From Cafeteria roenbergensis (lineage: Eukaryota; Sar; Bigyra; Bicosoecida; Cafeteriaceae): DNA of 64,000 bases. The translations under genes were made by a program, and so were the position numbers. The number at the start of each line of letters is the position of its first letter. The first letter of the stretch is position 1. The notes under the pieces were generated by a model. It was given only the letters and a program-made list of their open reading frames with translations, was not told the DNA's origin and did not search any database. Of the stretch, positions 54,901-64,000 are shown in pieces. Where the stretch lies: the NCBI GenBank assembly GCA_008330645.1, contig VLTN01000088.1:24269-88268 (forward strand), in the 5' to 3' direction.

Positions 54901-57900
54901 CTCGCCGTGGCGGCCCACTCCTCCCCGGGAGACTTCCCCGGCCGCACTCCGCTCGGCATCGTGTTCGCCTTTGCCATGGTGCCCTTCGCCGTCCTGATGG
55001 GAACGGCCCTCTACAAGTGGTCAGACGACCGCTGGAAGGGAAGTGTGCTCGTCTACGTCTGCCTCGGCCTCGGCCAGGCAGTCATCGTCGGCTTTGGTGT
55101 CGCGGGAATTCTCGTCTTTGGGGAGCCGGCCGTGGTGGCGGGCATCCTCGCCGCCTACGTGGTGATCAGCTGCTTCGTCGCGCTGGCCGTCACGGCGGCC
55201 GTGAACAGGGGGTGGGTCCCGCCCGCGGCGGAGTGGGCCGTCGCCGCGCTGGTGGCCCTGCTCGTCGTCGCAGGGGCGGCACTCTCCGTCGTTGAGGGCC
55301 TGGCCGGCCGCGTGGGCGTGTCCATGGGGCTGGCCGCGGCGTCGTGGCTGCTGGTGGCACTCTCGCTGGCGGGCATCGGCCTCGTGGTGGTCGCGCGCTG
55401 GGGCGGCCTGTTCGGGGACCCCTTTGGCTCTGCTGACGCGGCAGGTGCCAGCTCTGCCACTTCTGGAATGGGCTCTGCCGTGCAGATGGTGGCGCCTCCC
55501 TCCGTGTTCCCGGTGTTCCGCCTCGACGCCAAGACGTCCACGCTGCGGCCGGCGAGCGGCGCCGTGGCCCTCGTGGTGACGTCGCTGCTGATGGTGCTGG
55601 CGCTGGGGCTGGTCCTCGCCGTCTTCGTGCAGCCGGTGTACATGGGGCTCATCCTCGCCGCGCTGGCGAAGGGACTCCTGCTCATATTTGCGCTTGAACT
55701 AGGGGCCAAGACTCGGGAGAGAATTGCGCAGGCATGCTCCATCATTGACGCCAAGGCCTTCCGCGCCATGGCCCGCCTCCCTGCCGCTGGCTCTGCCGCT
55801 GGCTCTGCCGCTGGCTCTGCCGCTGGCTCTGCTTCGCCCGTCGCAGCGGCCGATGCGCTGGCGGTCGCTGCCGCGGCGTCAGTTGGGTCACCGGCTCTGC
55901 TACGCGCGGTCGCGTCCGGCCTGCGAAAATGGTCGCTCGGGCTCGGCGGCGGCGCGGTGGATGCCGAGGCTGGGGCACCAGGACCAACATCAGGGCCCGG
56001 CGGCCCCACCCGCCCCGCAATAGCCGGCGGCCCCGCCACCGCCACCGCTGGCGCCGCACGCGGCGAAGGCGCCGACGCGCGCGGCGGTGGCAGCAGCGAC
56101 GCGGAGATTCGGAAGGATCTCGAGGCGGCGTTGGCTCTGCTTCCACCCGCCGACGTCATGTTCCCGGCGACGTCTATGCGGCAGGCAGTGAGCGAGCTGG
56201 AGCGACGTCTGGAGGCCATGGAGGCGGCCGCAGGGACGTTCACTCTCCTCTGCGGCTGCTCGGGCAACTGCGCGTGCGTACCCTGCCCCACCTGCCCTCA
56301 GGCCGACGCCGACGCCGACGCCGCGGCAGCGGCTCCAGCTCCGGACGGCCGCACAGACGGCACCGGTGCAACTGCAACTGCAGCCGGGGCGGCAGCTGCG
56401 GGCAGCAGCGACGGTGCAGCGGCAGCGGCAGCGGCAGCGGCAGCGGAGGGAGGTGCCGGCGCCGGCGCTGGCGCTGCGGGTTCCAGCAAGGCGGCGGCCG
56501 ATGGCCCGGCGGCGGGTGCTGGCTCGGCGGGTGCTGGCTCGGCGGGCGACGTCGCTCAGTTTGGGGACGTCGGCACGTGCTGCGGGCAGGATTCCGCCAC
56601 CGTGACGCCGAGCGAGCGCGCGTCGCTCATCGCCGCGATGGAGGCTTGCGTGCTGGCCGCGTACGCCACACCGTGGCGCGGGGCCCCGGGGGCGAGCTTG
56701 AGCTCAGCTGGCGTGGGCAACCCCGTGAGAATCGCAACGCAGTCCGCAGCCGCTGCCGCCGCAGCCGGTGCTGCAGCCGGTGCTGGTGCCGGCGCCGCTG
56801 CAGCTGCCAGCAGCGCCGGCGTTGGCTCTGCACGTGTGTCCCAGCAAGAGGCCGTCGGCGCCGCCGCTGGCGCACCGGCGGGTGACGGCGCCGGGGCTGG
56901 TTTCGGCTCCGCCAAGGCTCTGCCAACGGTCGGGGAGTTTGCGGCCAGCAGCGTGCGAGAGACGCTGGAGCGGCACGGAGCCACAGGCGAGGACGAGCTT
57001 GCGCTGGGGCCGCTGCTGGCCGCGGGGTGGGAGGCGCTGGCGCAGGCGGACCTGGCGATGGCTAGCGCCAGCCTTCGCGAGCAGCAGACCCTAGCCGGCC
57101 TCCGCCTCGCCGTCATCGCCGAGGGCATGATGGCGGCGGCGGAGGAGCGAGCGCAGTGGCGGGGCTTCCTCGCCTGGTGCTCGGAGGTGGCCGACGCCGT
57201 GCAGGACCTCGCTGCCGCGGGACGAAGTGGCTCTGCCAGGCCGAGCTCTGCGCGAAGTGCGAGGAGCGGCACTTCGCCTCGCTCGCAGGCGAGTGACGCC
57301 GCCGCTAGTGCTGCCGGCGGAGGTGACGACGCCGACGAGGAGGATGCAGCTGGGGCTGGCGCTGGCGCTGGCGCTGGCGCTGGCGCTGGCGGGAAGTCTG
57401 TGGACATTGAGCTGCCTGGGTCGGGCGGCGGGTCGGCGCTGCCCGCCCGCACCGAATGGGCGGCGGAGGACGCGGCGTCGCTCACCGAGCAGCAGGGTGC
57501 CGCTGTGGTGGAGCTGGCGCGGCTGTTCGAGGCGGCGCAGCGGGCAGTACCGGGGCAGGCTGATGTCGCGGTGACCGTCACCGCGACTGCCGAGGCACTC
57601 CGCAAGTTCTGGCGGTCAGTGCTGAACCCGTCAGAGGCACGGGCGCGCGAGGGGGTGCTTGCCACTCTTCGGATGGAACAGCGTTTGTCCGTGGAGAGAC
57701 AGCACGCGAAGCGCGAGGAGAGACGTCGTCAGGACGAGGAGGCCGATGCCAAGAGGCGGCAGCGGCTGGCGGAGGAGCGACGCAGGCGCGACGCGGCCGA
57801 GAGACGCCGGCGGGAGGAGGAGGCCGAGGCCAAGGCAAGGGAAGCGGCCGCGAGGGCCGCGGAGGAGGCCGCCCGGGAGGCGGCCCGAGAGGCGAGAGAG

Positions 57901-59691
57901 GCTGCGGCGAGAAACGCCGAGCGAGCGGCGGCAGAGGAGGCAGCGGCAGCGGCGGCGGCAGCGGCGGCGGCGGCAGCTGCTTCGGCGGCGGCTTCGGCAG
58001 CCGACTCAGAGGCCAAGGCTAAAGCGGAAGCCCGCAGTGCCGCCGCCGCCAAGGCGGCCGCTGCCGCCAAGGCGCAAGCAGATGCTGCTGCCAAGGCGTC
58101 AGCTGACGCGGCCGCCAAGGCTGCTGCGGACAGGGCTCGAGCCGAGGCGTCGGCGCGTGCAGAGGCGGAGCGGGCGGCCTCGCAGCGGACGCAGGCCACG
58201 GGAGGCGCCGGCTTCTTCAAGGAGCGGGCGGCGGCGATCAAGGCGGAGCTGCGGCGGCGGGAGGCGGCGGTGGGACCGGGCGCGGCGCGTTGGACGGACT
58301 CCAGCTTCGAGGGCGCGGCGGCGCGGTACGGAAGCTCGGGCAAGGGCGGCAAGCTCGACAAGTACCAGCAGTGGAGGCACTTTCCAGAGCAGTTCCCCGG
58401 CGCGGCGATCACCAAGGCGGACTTCTCCTCCGACGACCTCGTGCAGGGGACGCTGGGCGACTGCTGGCTCATCGCCGCGATGGCCGTCGTCGCCCAGCGG
58501 CCGGAGCTGGTGGCGCGGGTCTTCCCGGTGCGCGAGTCGCCCAAGGGAATCTGGCCGGTAGATATTTGCTTCAACAAGGAATGGACGACCATGTGGGTGG
58601 ACGACCGGTTCCCCATGTGGAAGCCCGGGCTGAGCAGCAAGGGCAAGCCGCTCAAGGGCTCCGTCTACGTGACGTCGGCAGACGAGGACGAGATGTGGCC
58701 GTGCCTGCTCGAGAAGGCCTACGCCAAGTTCTACGGCTCCTACGCCAGCCTCGACGGCGGCCAGTCGAACAACGCGCTCGCCGACCTGACGGGCGGCATC
58801 GCTGACAAGTGGAACCTCGAGTCGAAAAAGGCCGAGATCGCGTCGGGCGAGCTCTGGAGCAAGCTGCAGGAGGTGGTGCGAAACGGCCACCTGGTGGCGT
58901 GCGGCTCGCACAGCGGCTCGGACACGACGCAAAACAAAAACGGCATCGTACAGGGCCACGCGTTTTCCGTGCTCAGCGCCAAGGACGCGAACGACGGCCG
59001 AGGCAACTCGCTGCGCATGCTCACAGTGCGAAACCCGCACGGGAAAACAGAGTGGACGGGCCGCTACGGGGACACGGACTTGGTGCGCTGGACCCAGCGG
59101 CTCAAGGCAGAGATGGGGCACGACCCCTCAGCAAGCGGGGACGACGGCACGTTTTGCATGCTCTGGGAGGACTTCGTGGAGAACTTTGCCGTGGTGTACC
59201 TGTGCCGCGTCCTCACGCCGCACGACCCGGCAACGGGCAAGGGATGGCACCTGTACACGGCCAGCGCAGAGTGGAAGAAGGGTTCCACTGCAGGGGGCTG
59301 CTCCAACTTCCCAACGTGCGTGAACAACCCCCAGTGGCTGGTGCGGCCGACGCGCCCGTGCAGCGGGCTGTTCAGCATGAGGCTCATGGAGTCGCAGGGG
59401 GCTGGCCGCGAGTACACAATTCACATCGGCATCACGGTGGCGGCCAAGGGCGGCAAGCGCATTCGGTCAGTGTACGCGGGCGAGACGCGTGCCTCCTCTG
59501 ATTCGTACACCAACGCGCGCGAGCAGGTGTGCGAGGCGGACTTGCGGCCGGAGCCTCTCACGATCATGCCAAGCACCTTCCACCCGGACAAGGAGTCTGC
59601 GTTCATGGTCACCGTGGCGACAACTGAGCCCCTGCAAGGCGGTCCCGACGCCGCCCTCGAACGGCTGGACGAGTCCGTGCCAGCCTCGTAG
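51906..59691 (+). CDS. Transmembrane calpain (DEK1-like phytocalpain architecture)
   Basis: Exon 1 is 51,906-52,165 and exon 2 is 52,557-59,691, joined in phase 2, giving 2,464 residues. About the first 1,135 residues hold many hydrophobic segments separated by Ala/Gly/Ser-rich loops. A long linker follows; residues about 1,800-1,965 are an Arg/Glu/Ala helix. The calpain protease core runs about 2,010-2,290: catalytic Cys in GTLGDCWLIAAM (Cys about 2,056), His in QGHAFSV (about 2,221) and Asn in RNPHGKTEW (about 2,246), with spacings normal for active calpains. A C2-like domain closes the protein. The order membrane region, linker, CysPc, C2L is that of plant DEK1 and of the TML-calpains known from several protists. 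DEK1 acts at the plasma membrane; the role here is unknown. Plant DEK1 is about 2,150 residues. Confidence 0.92.
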
Positions 59692-60177
59692 GGACATGGA
59701 GGAGCATGTGCGAGCAACTGTCTGGAGTGCCAAGGCCTTGGCAGAATCCGCCAGTGAGGTGGTGCTCCGACAGATTGGGCTGCTGCTTGCCCGAAAGGCC
59801 CTCAGCCGAGGCCTCCGTGGATGTGTGTGAGCGTGACCATACCACCACGGTGGCCAGGCGCCGCGCAATCGCGAACCCGCCGATTCCTGCTGTGCTCCTC
59901 TTTGTGCTGCGGCCCAAGTCGAGCGGCCGGCGTCTGCTGGTGGCAATTCCAACTCTGATCCGCTCCGCCCCGCGGCGGACGGGAATCACCCGACCCGCCC
60001 TCAAACTCGCCCTTTCAGGCGCACTCACCAGGACCAAGATGTCATTATCATTGCGGGGAGGTAGGGGGCGGCCGAAAATGCGCGGGTCACCCAACCACAC
60101 ACTCTGTCCGACAACGCCTGCGGTTAGCCATGGTGTGTGTGATCGCTGGGAGTTGCAGTTGTGCATCCAGCAGTGGC
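59692..60177. other. Gene-free interval downstream of the calpain gene
   Basis: No supported gene. A weak, partial match to the structured repeat lies near 59,970-60,030 (CACCCGACCCGCCCTCAAACT, then CTCGCCCTTTCAGGCGCACTC). Nothing else is recognised. Confidence 0.35.
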
Positions 60178-60625
60178 CAAATGGGCACCTGTTCGGTGTC
60201 CGGCGCCAGCGGGCTAGGAGTGGCTTAGCCTTGCTCGGTACCGGCACCCACAGGCGCACTGCCAACCTCGCAAGCCACCTCCCAGCCTGCCGCTGGATGG
60301 GCGGGCGGGTCACGAGTGCGGCCTTGCTCTCTCGCACAACCTCAATGCCGACCGCAACGGGCCCTGGAGTGCTGTGCGAGCGTAGGTGTGGCGCGGAAGG
60401 CAAAGCGAAGCGCACGCTGCGCGCGCCTTGCCTGAGAGCTGCTTTCTTGGCCGCCGACGCAGGCGGGCAGACAAGAGCTCAGGAGAAGTCCTGAGTCACG
60501 CCGGGGGCAGCACCATCACGCTGTGGGGAAGCCGCGCAGCCCAAGAGAGTGCCGAGACGCTGGCATGTGGCTCCTCTGTTTTGTCGGGGAAGAATCTACG
60601 TCTGCGGACAAATATGAGATCATCC
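60178..60625 (+). repeat. Composite repeat: 40,625-type block followed by leader-like repeat, copy D
   Basis: 60,178-60,313 matches 40,625-40,762 (AAATGGGCACCTGTT, GTCCGGCGCCAGC, GGGCGGGTCACGA). The leader repeat follows without a gap (60,314-60,625), with the CGCAACGGGCCCTGGAGTGC block, CACGCTGTGGGGAAGCCGCG and CTACGTCTGCGGACAAATATG. This is probably the fullest form of the element in the window. It ends about 100 bp before the ANK3 ATG. Confidence 0.65.
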
Positions 60626-60727
60626 AGATTTGGGGCATATCCAGCCTCGGCAAAGCCCGCGAGTGAACGTCGCTGCTCCCCGGCCCTCCCAGCCAGCGAT
60701 CGCCCTGCACCCCGCGCATCTGACAGC

Positions 60728-63700
60728 ATGGCCACCCCTGCTATGGATGACAATGCAATGGCGAGCGCGCTCTGGGAGGCGGCCAAGGCCGGGAACACCG
60801 CCGAGGCCCGGAGGCTGCTCGACGAGGGCGCGCCGGTGGACTGGAAAACGACGCCGCCGTGAGCGTCGAGGCTGTAGGCTCGTTCCCCGCTCGTTGCCAA
60901 CGGAATGGGGAGCGATGCAACCAGCACACTGCCTTTCTCACACTCGATGGGCTGCTGCGCCACGAACCGCGCTGGAAAACGTGGGGGGTATCGACCGTGC
61001 AGGCGATCGAGCCGGCAGCGAAGCGAGCTGCGTGCCGCTGGGCGGCCAGCGTGACGCGGCGCCGGTCGTAGGCCGTGCGAACCGTGGTTTTTGAGGGCAC
61101 GCGGCCTCGCAGTATGGTGCTACGGCGCTTGCTGAGGCTGCGTCCGGTGGCCACAAGGACACGGCGGAGCTGCTGCTGGACCGCGGCGCCGACCTGGAGG
61201 CCAAGGACCGGGTGAGTGCGGCCGTGTGTGTTTGCTGCGCGACGGGCCGCGCCGGGCAGCACGGGCAGGCGCGAGGGGGCTATGGCGGTGACGCGTCGGG
61301 GCCCCGTACTCCTGTTGCGGTCGGGCGAGTGAGGCGGCGCTGGTGTGGGGGCATGTCGGTAGGGGAGCGATGGTGCGCCGAGCTGCGGTGCCATGAGAGC
61401 CTGCAACGTCGCAGAACGGTGCTAGGGCGCTTGCTGAGGCTGCATCCGGTGGCCACAAGGACACGGTGGAGCTGCTGCTGGACCGGGGCGCCGACCTGGA
61501 GGCCAAGGACAGCGTGAGTGCGGCGGCCGTGTGTGTTGCTGCGCAACGGGCCGCGCCGGGCGTCACGGGCGGGCGTGTGGGGCGGTGATGGGGATGTCGT
61601 GTCGAGGCGTCGTGCTCCTGTGGCGGGCGGTCGGACTTGTGAAGGGGGCGCTGGCGAGGCGGGGAGATGTCGGTAGGGGAGCGATGGTGCGCCGAGGTGC
61701 GGTGACATGCGGGCCTGCGACGTCGCAGGGTGGTGCTACGGCGCTTGTTCTGGCTGCATCCGGTGGCCACACGGACACGGTGGAGCTGCTGCTGGACCGC
61801 GGCGCCGACCTGGAGGCCAAGGACCGCGTGAGTGCGGCGGCCGTGTGTGTTGCTGCGCGACGGGCCGCGCCGGGCGTCACGGGCGGGCGTGTGGGGCGGT
61901 GATGGGGATGTCGTGTCGAGGCGTCGTGCTCCTGTGGCGGGCGGTCGGACTTGTGAAGGGGGCGCTGGCGAGGCGGGGAGATGTCGGTGGGGGAGCGATG
62001 GTGCGCCGAGGTGCGGTGACATGAGGGCCTGCGACGTCGCAGTATGGTTCTACGGCGCTTGTGCTGGCTGCATCCGGTGGCCACACGGACACGGTGGAGC
62101 TGCTGCTGGACCGCGGCGCCGACCTGGAGGCCAAGGGCTGGGTGAGCGCGGCGGCCGTGTGTGTTGCTGCGCGACGGGCCGCGCCGGGCGTCACGGGCGG
62201 GCCGAGAGGGCGGGATGATGGCGATGTCGCGAGGCGTCGTGCTGCCCTGTGGGGGGCGGTCGGACTTGTGAGGCGGCGGCTGGCGGGGCAGGGGGGCATG
62301 TCGGTAGGGAAGCGATGGTGCGACGAGGTGCGGTGACATGCGGGCCTACGACGTCGCAGTATGGTTCTACGGCGCTTGCTCGGGCTGCATCCGGTGGCCA
62401 CACGGACACGGTGGAGCTGCTGCTGGACCGGGGCGCCGACCTGGAGGCCAAGATCGGGTGAGTGCGGCGGCCTCGTGTGTTGCTGCGCGACGGGGCGCGC
62501 CGGGCGTCTCGGGCGGGCGTGTGGGGCGGGCGGCGATGGCGATGACGCGTGGGGGCGTCGTGCTCCTGTGGCGGTCCGCCGTGTGAGGGGGCGCTGGCGG
62601 GGCGGGGTGATGTCGGTAGGGAGCGATGGTGCGACGAGGTGCGGTGACATGCGGGCCTGCGACGTCGCAGGATGGTGCTACGGCGCTTGTTCAGGCTGCA
62701 TCCGGTGGCCACAAGGACACGGTGGAGCTGCTGCTGGACCGGGGCGCCGACCTGGAGGCCAAGAGCCGCGTGAGTGCGGCAGGCATGTCATGCTGTGCGA
62801 CGTGCCGCGCCGGGCGTCACGGGCGAGCGAGTGGGGCGGTGCTGGGGATATCGTGTCGAGGCGTCGTGCTCCTGTGGCGGGCGGTCGGGCGTGTGAAGTC
62901 GGTGGCTGGCGAGGCGGGGGAGCTTGTCGGTAGGGGAGCGATGGTGCGACAAGGTGCGGTGATGTGCGGACTAAGGGCGTCGCAGAATGAGGCTACGGCG
63001 CTTGTTCGGGCTGCATCCGGTGGCCACGTGGACACGGTGGAGCTGCTGCTGGACCGGGGCGCCGACCTGGAGGCCAAGGACAGCGTGAGTGCGGCGGCCG
63101 TGTGTGTTGCTGCGCGACGGGCCGCGCCGGGCGTCACGGGCGGGCCGTGTGGGGCGGGCGGCGGTGGCGATGTCGCGTCGGGTGTCGTGCTCCTGTGGCT
63201 CGCGGTCCGGGTGTGTGAGGCAGGCGCTGGCGAGGCGGGAGATGTCGGTAGGGGAGCGATGGTGCGACGAGGTGCGGTGACATGCGGGCCTGCGACGTCG
63301 CAGGATGGTCGTACGGCGCTTGTTCTGGCTGCATGCGGTGGCCACAAGGACACGGTGGAGCTGCTGCTGGACCGCGGCGCCGACCTGGAGGCCAAGGGCC
63401 GCGTGAGTGCGGCGGCCGTGTGTGTTGCTGCGCGACGGGCCGCGCCGGGCGTCACGGGCGGGCGCGGGCGACGTGGCGATGGCGATGATGCGTCGGGGCG
63501 TCGTGCTCCTGTGGCGGGCCGGCGTGTGAGGCGGCGCTGGCGGGGCGGGGAGCATGTCGGTAGGGGAGCGATGTGCGACGAGGTGCGGTGGCGTGCGGGC
63601 CTGCGACGTCGCAGTATGGTGAGCCAACGCTTGCTGCAGCAGCACGACGTGGCCACAAGGACACGGTGGAGCTGCTGCTGGACCGGGGCGCCGACCTGGA

Positions 63701-64000
63701 GGCCAAGGACAGCGTGAGTGCGGCCGGCCGTGTGTGTTTGCTGCGCGCCGGGCCGCGCCGGGCGTCACGGGCGGGCGGGGGGGGCGGCGGCGATGGCGAT
63801 ATCGCGTCGGGTCGTGGTGCCTCTGTGGCGGGCGGGCGGGCGTGTGAGGCGACGCTGGCGGCGGGCGGGTGCATGTCGGTAGGGGAGCGATGGTGCGACG
63901 AGGTGCGGTGACATGCGGGCGGCGCGACGTCGCAGTATGGTTACACGGCGCTTGTGCGGCTGCATCCCGTGGCCACAAGGACACGGTGGAGCTGCTGCTG
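60728..64000 (+). CDS. ANK3: ankyrin exon array, open at the window edge, with several broken units
   Basis: The cap exon starts at the ATG at 60,728 (MATPAMDDNAMASALW, AAKAGNTAEARRLLDEGAPV). Repeat exons, 99 bp and phase 0 unless noted: 61,113-61,211, 61,415-61,513, 61,729-61,827, 62,043-62,141, 62,360-62,457 (98 bp), 62,671-62,769, 62,986-63,084, 63,304-63,402, 63,615-63,713 and one from 63,936 past the edge. Each encodes xGxTAL, then AASGGHxDTVELLLDRGADLEAK. The introns (GTGAGTGCGG to CGACGTCGCAG) are also alike. Problems: the cap exon's only good donor leaves 131 bp (phase 2), which does not fit the phase-0 array; the 62,360 exon has lost one base; the 63,936 exon has lost one base after its sixth codon. 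It may be a pseudogene, or some exons may be skipped; RNA evidence would decide. Confidence 0.65.
61113..64000 (+). repeat. Tandem array of about 302-321 bp exon-intron units (ANK3)
   Basis: Ten exon starts are spaced 302, 314, 314, 317, 311, 315, 318, 311 and 321 bp. Exon and intron repeat together. The introns share blocks such as GCGACGGGCCGCGCCGGGCG and GTAGGGGAGCGATGGTGCG but differ by small indels, unlike the exact 354-bp period of ANK2. The array continues past the window. Confidence 0.85.

Noticed and set aside
61113-64000. CRISPR-like or other non-coding spacer array
   Set aside because: The units contain a clean 33-codon ankyrin exon with splice signals; the variable parts are codons and intron indels, not spacers between short palindromic repeats.

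Overview
The window is nuclear DNA from a GC-rich (roughly 70% GC by eye) eukaryotic microbe. Genes carry short spliceosomal introns with GTGAG-type donors and CAG acceptors. The products include a cytoplasmic dynein-1 heavy chain, an ABCF2/Arb1-type ATPase, an STT3 oligosaccharyltransferase subunit, a transmembrane (DEK1-like) calpain and a flagellar-type coiled-coil protein. This suggests a flagellated protist. A heterotrophic stramenopile such as a bicosoecid (Cafeteria-like) would fit the GC content and gene mix, but that is inference and no marker gene in the window proves it.

Layout. 1-1,240: the 5' part of a shortened copy of the unknown gene at 36,385, reading out of the window on the minus strand, with two tandem copies of its leader repeat. 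1,527-5,711: a bacterial-type TsaE homologue, a coiled-coil protein and a membrane-anchored Ala-rich protein, the last two arranged head to head. 5,815-8,305: a small ankyrin gene (ANK1) between inverted copies of a dispersed structured repeat. 8,848-26,622: cytoplasmic dynein-1 heavy chain in one giant exon (minus strand), 5' end unresolved. 28,300-35,226: ABCF2/Arb1-type ATPase and an ankyrin/PH protein. 35,745-40,092: repeat copies and the full-length unknown gene (1,235 aa). 41,240-43,704: ANK2, a minus-strand ankyrin gene built from exact 354-bp exon-intron units. 43,961-47,000: axonemal or basal-body type coiled-coil protein, head to head with ANK2. 48,419-51,105: STT3. 51,906-59,691: transmembrane calpain of about 2,464 aa. 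60,178-64,000: another repeat block, then ANK3, an open-ended plus-strand ankyrin exon array that runs off the window.

How it fits together. The housekeeping genes (dynein, ABCF2, STT3, calpain, TsaE) are unrelated neighbours, typical of a compact eukaryotic genome. Two things stand out. First, three ankyrin genes share a related N-terminal cap exon and exactly one 33-codon repeat per phase-0 exon. In two of them exon and intron have been amplified together, and in ANK3 the changes fall mostly at the surface positions of the repeat, like a natural binding-protein library. Second, the spaces between genes, and one reading frame, contain two dispersed repeat families: a leader-like repeat tied to the unknown 36,385 gene family, and a short element with two conserved hairpins and a box-B-like motif. 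Long, Ala/Gly/Ser-rich coding regions also share recurrent DNA words, especially the palindrome TCAGCTGA.
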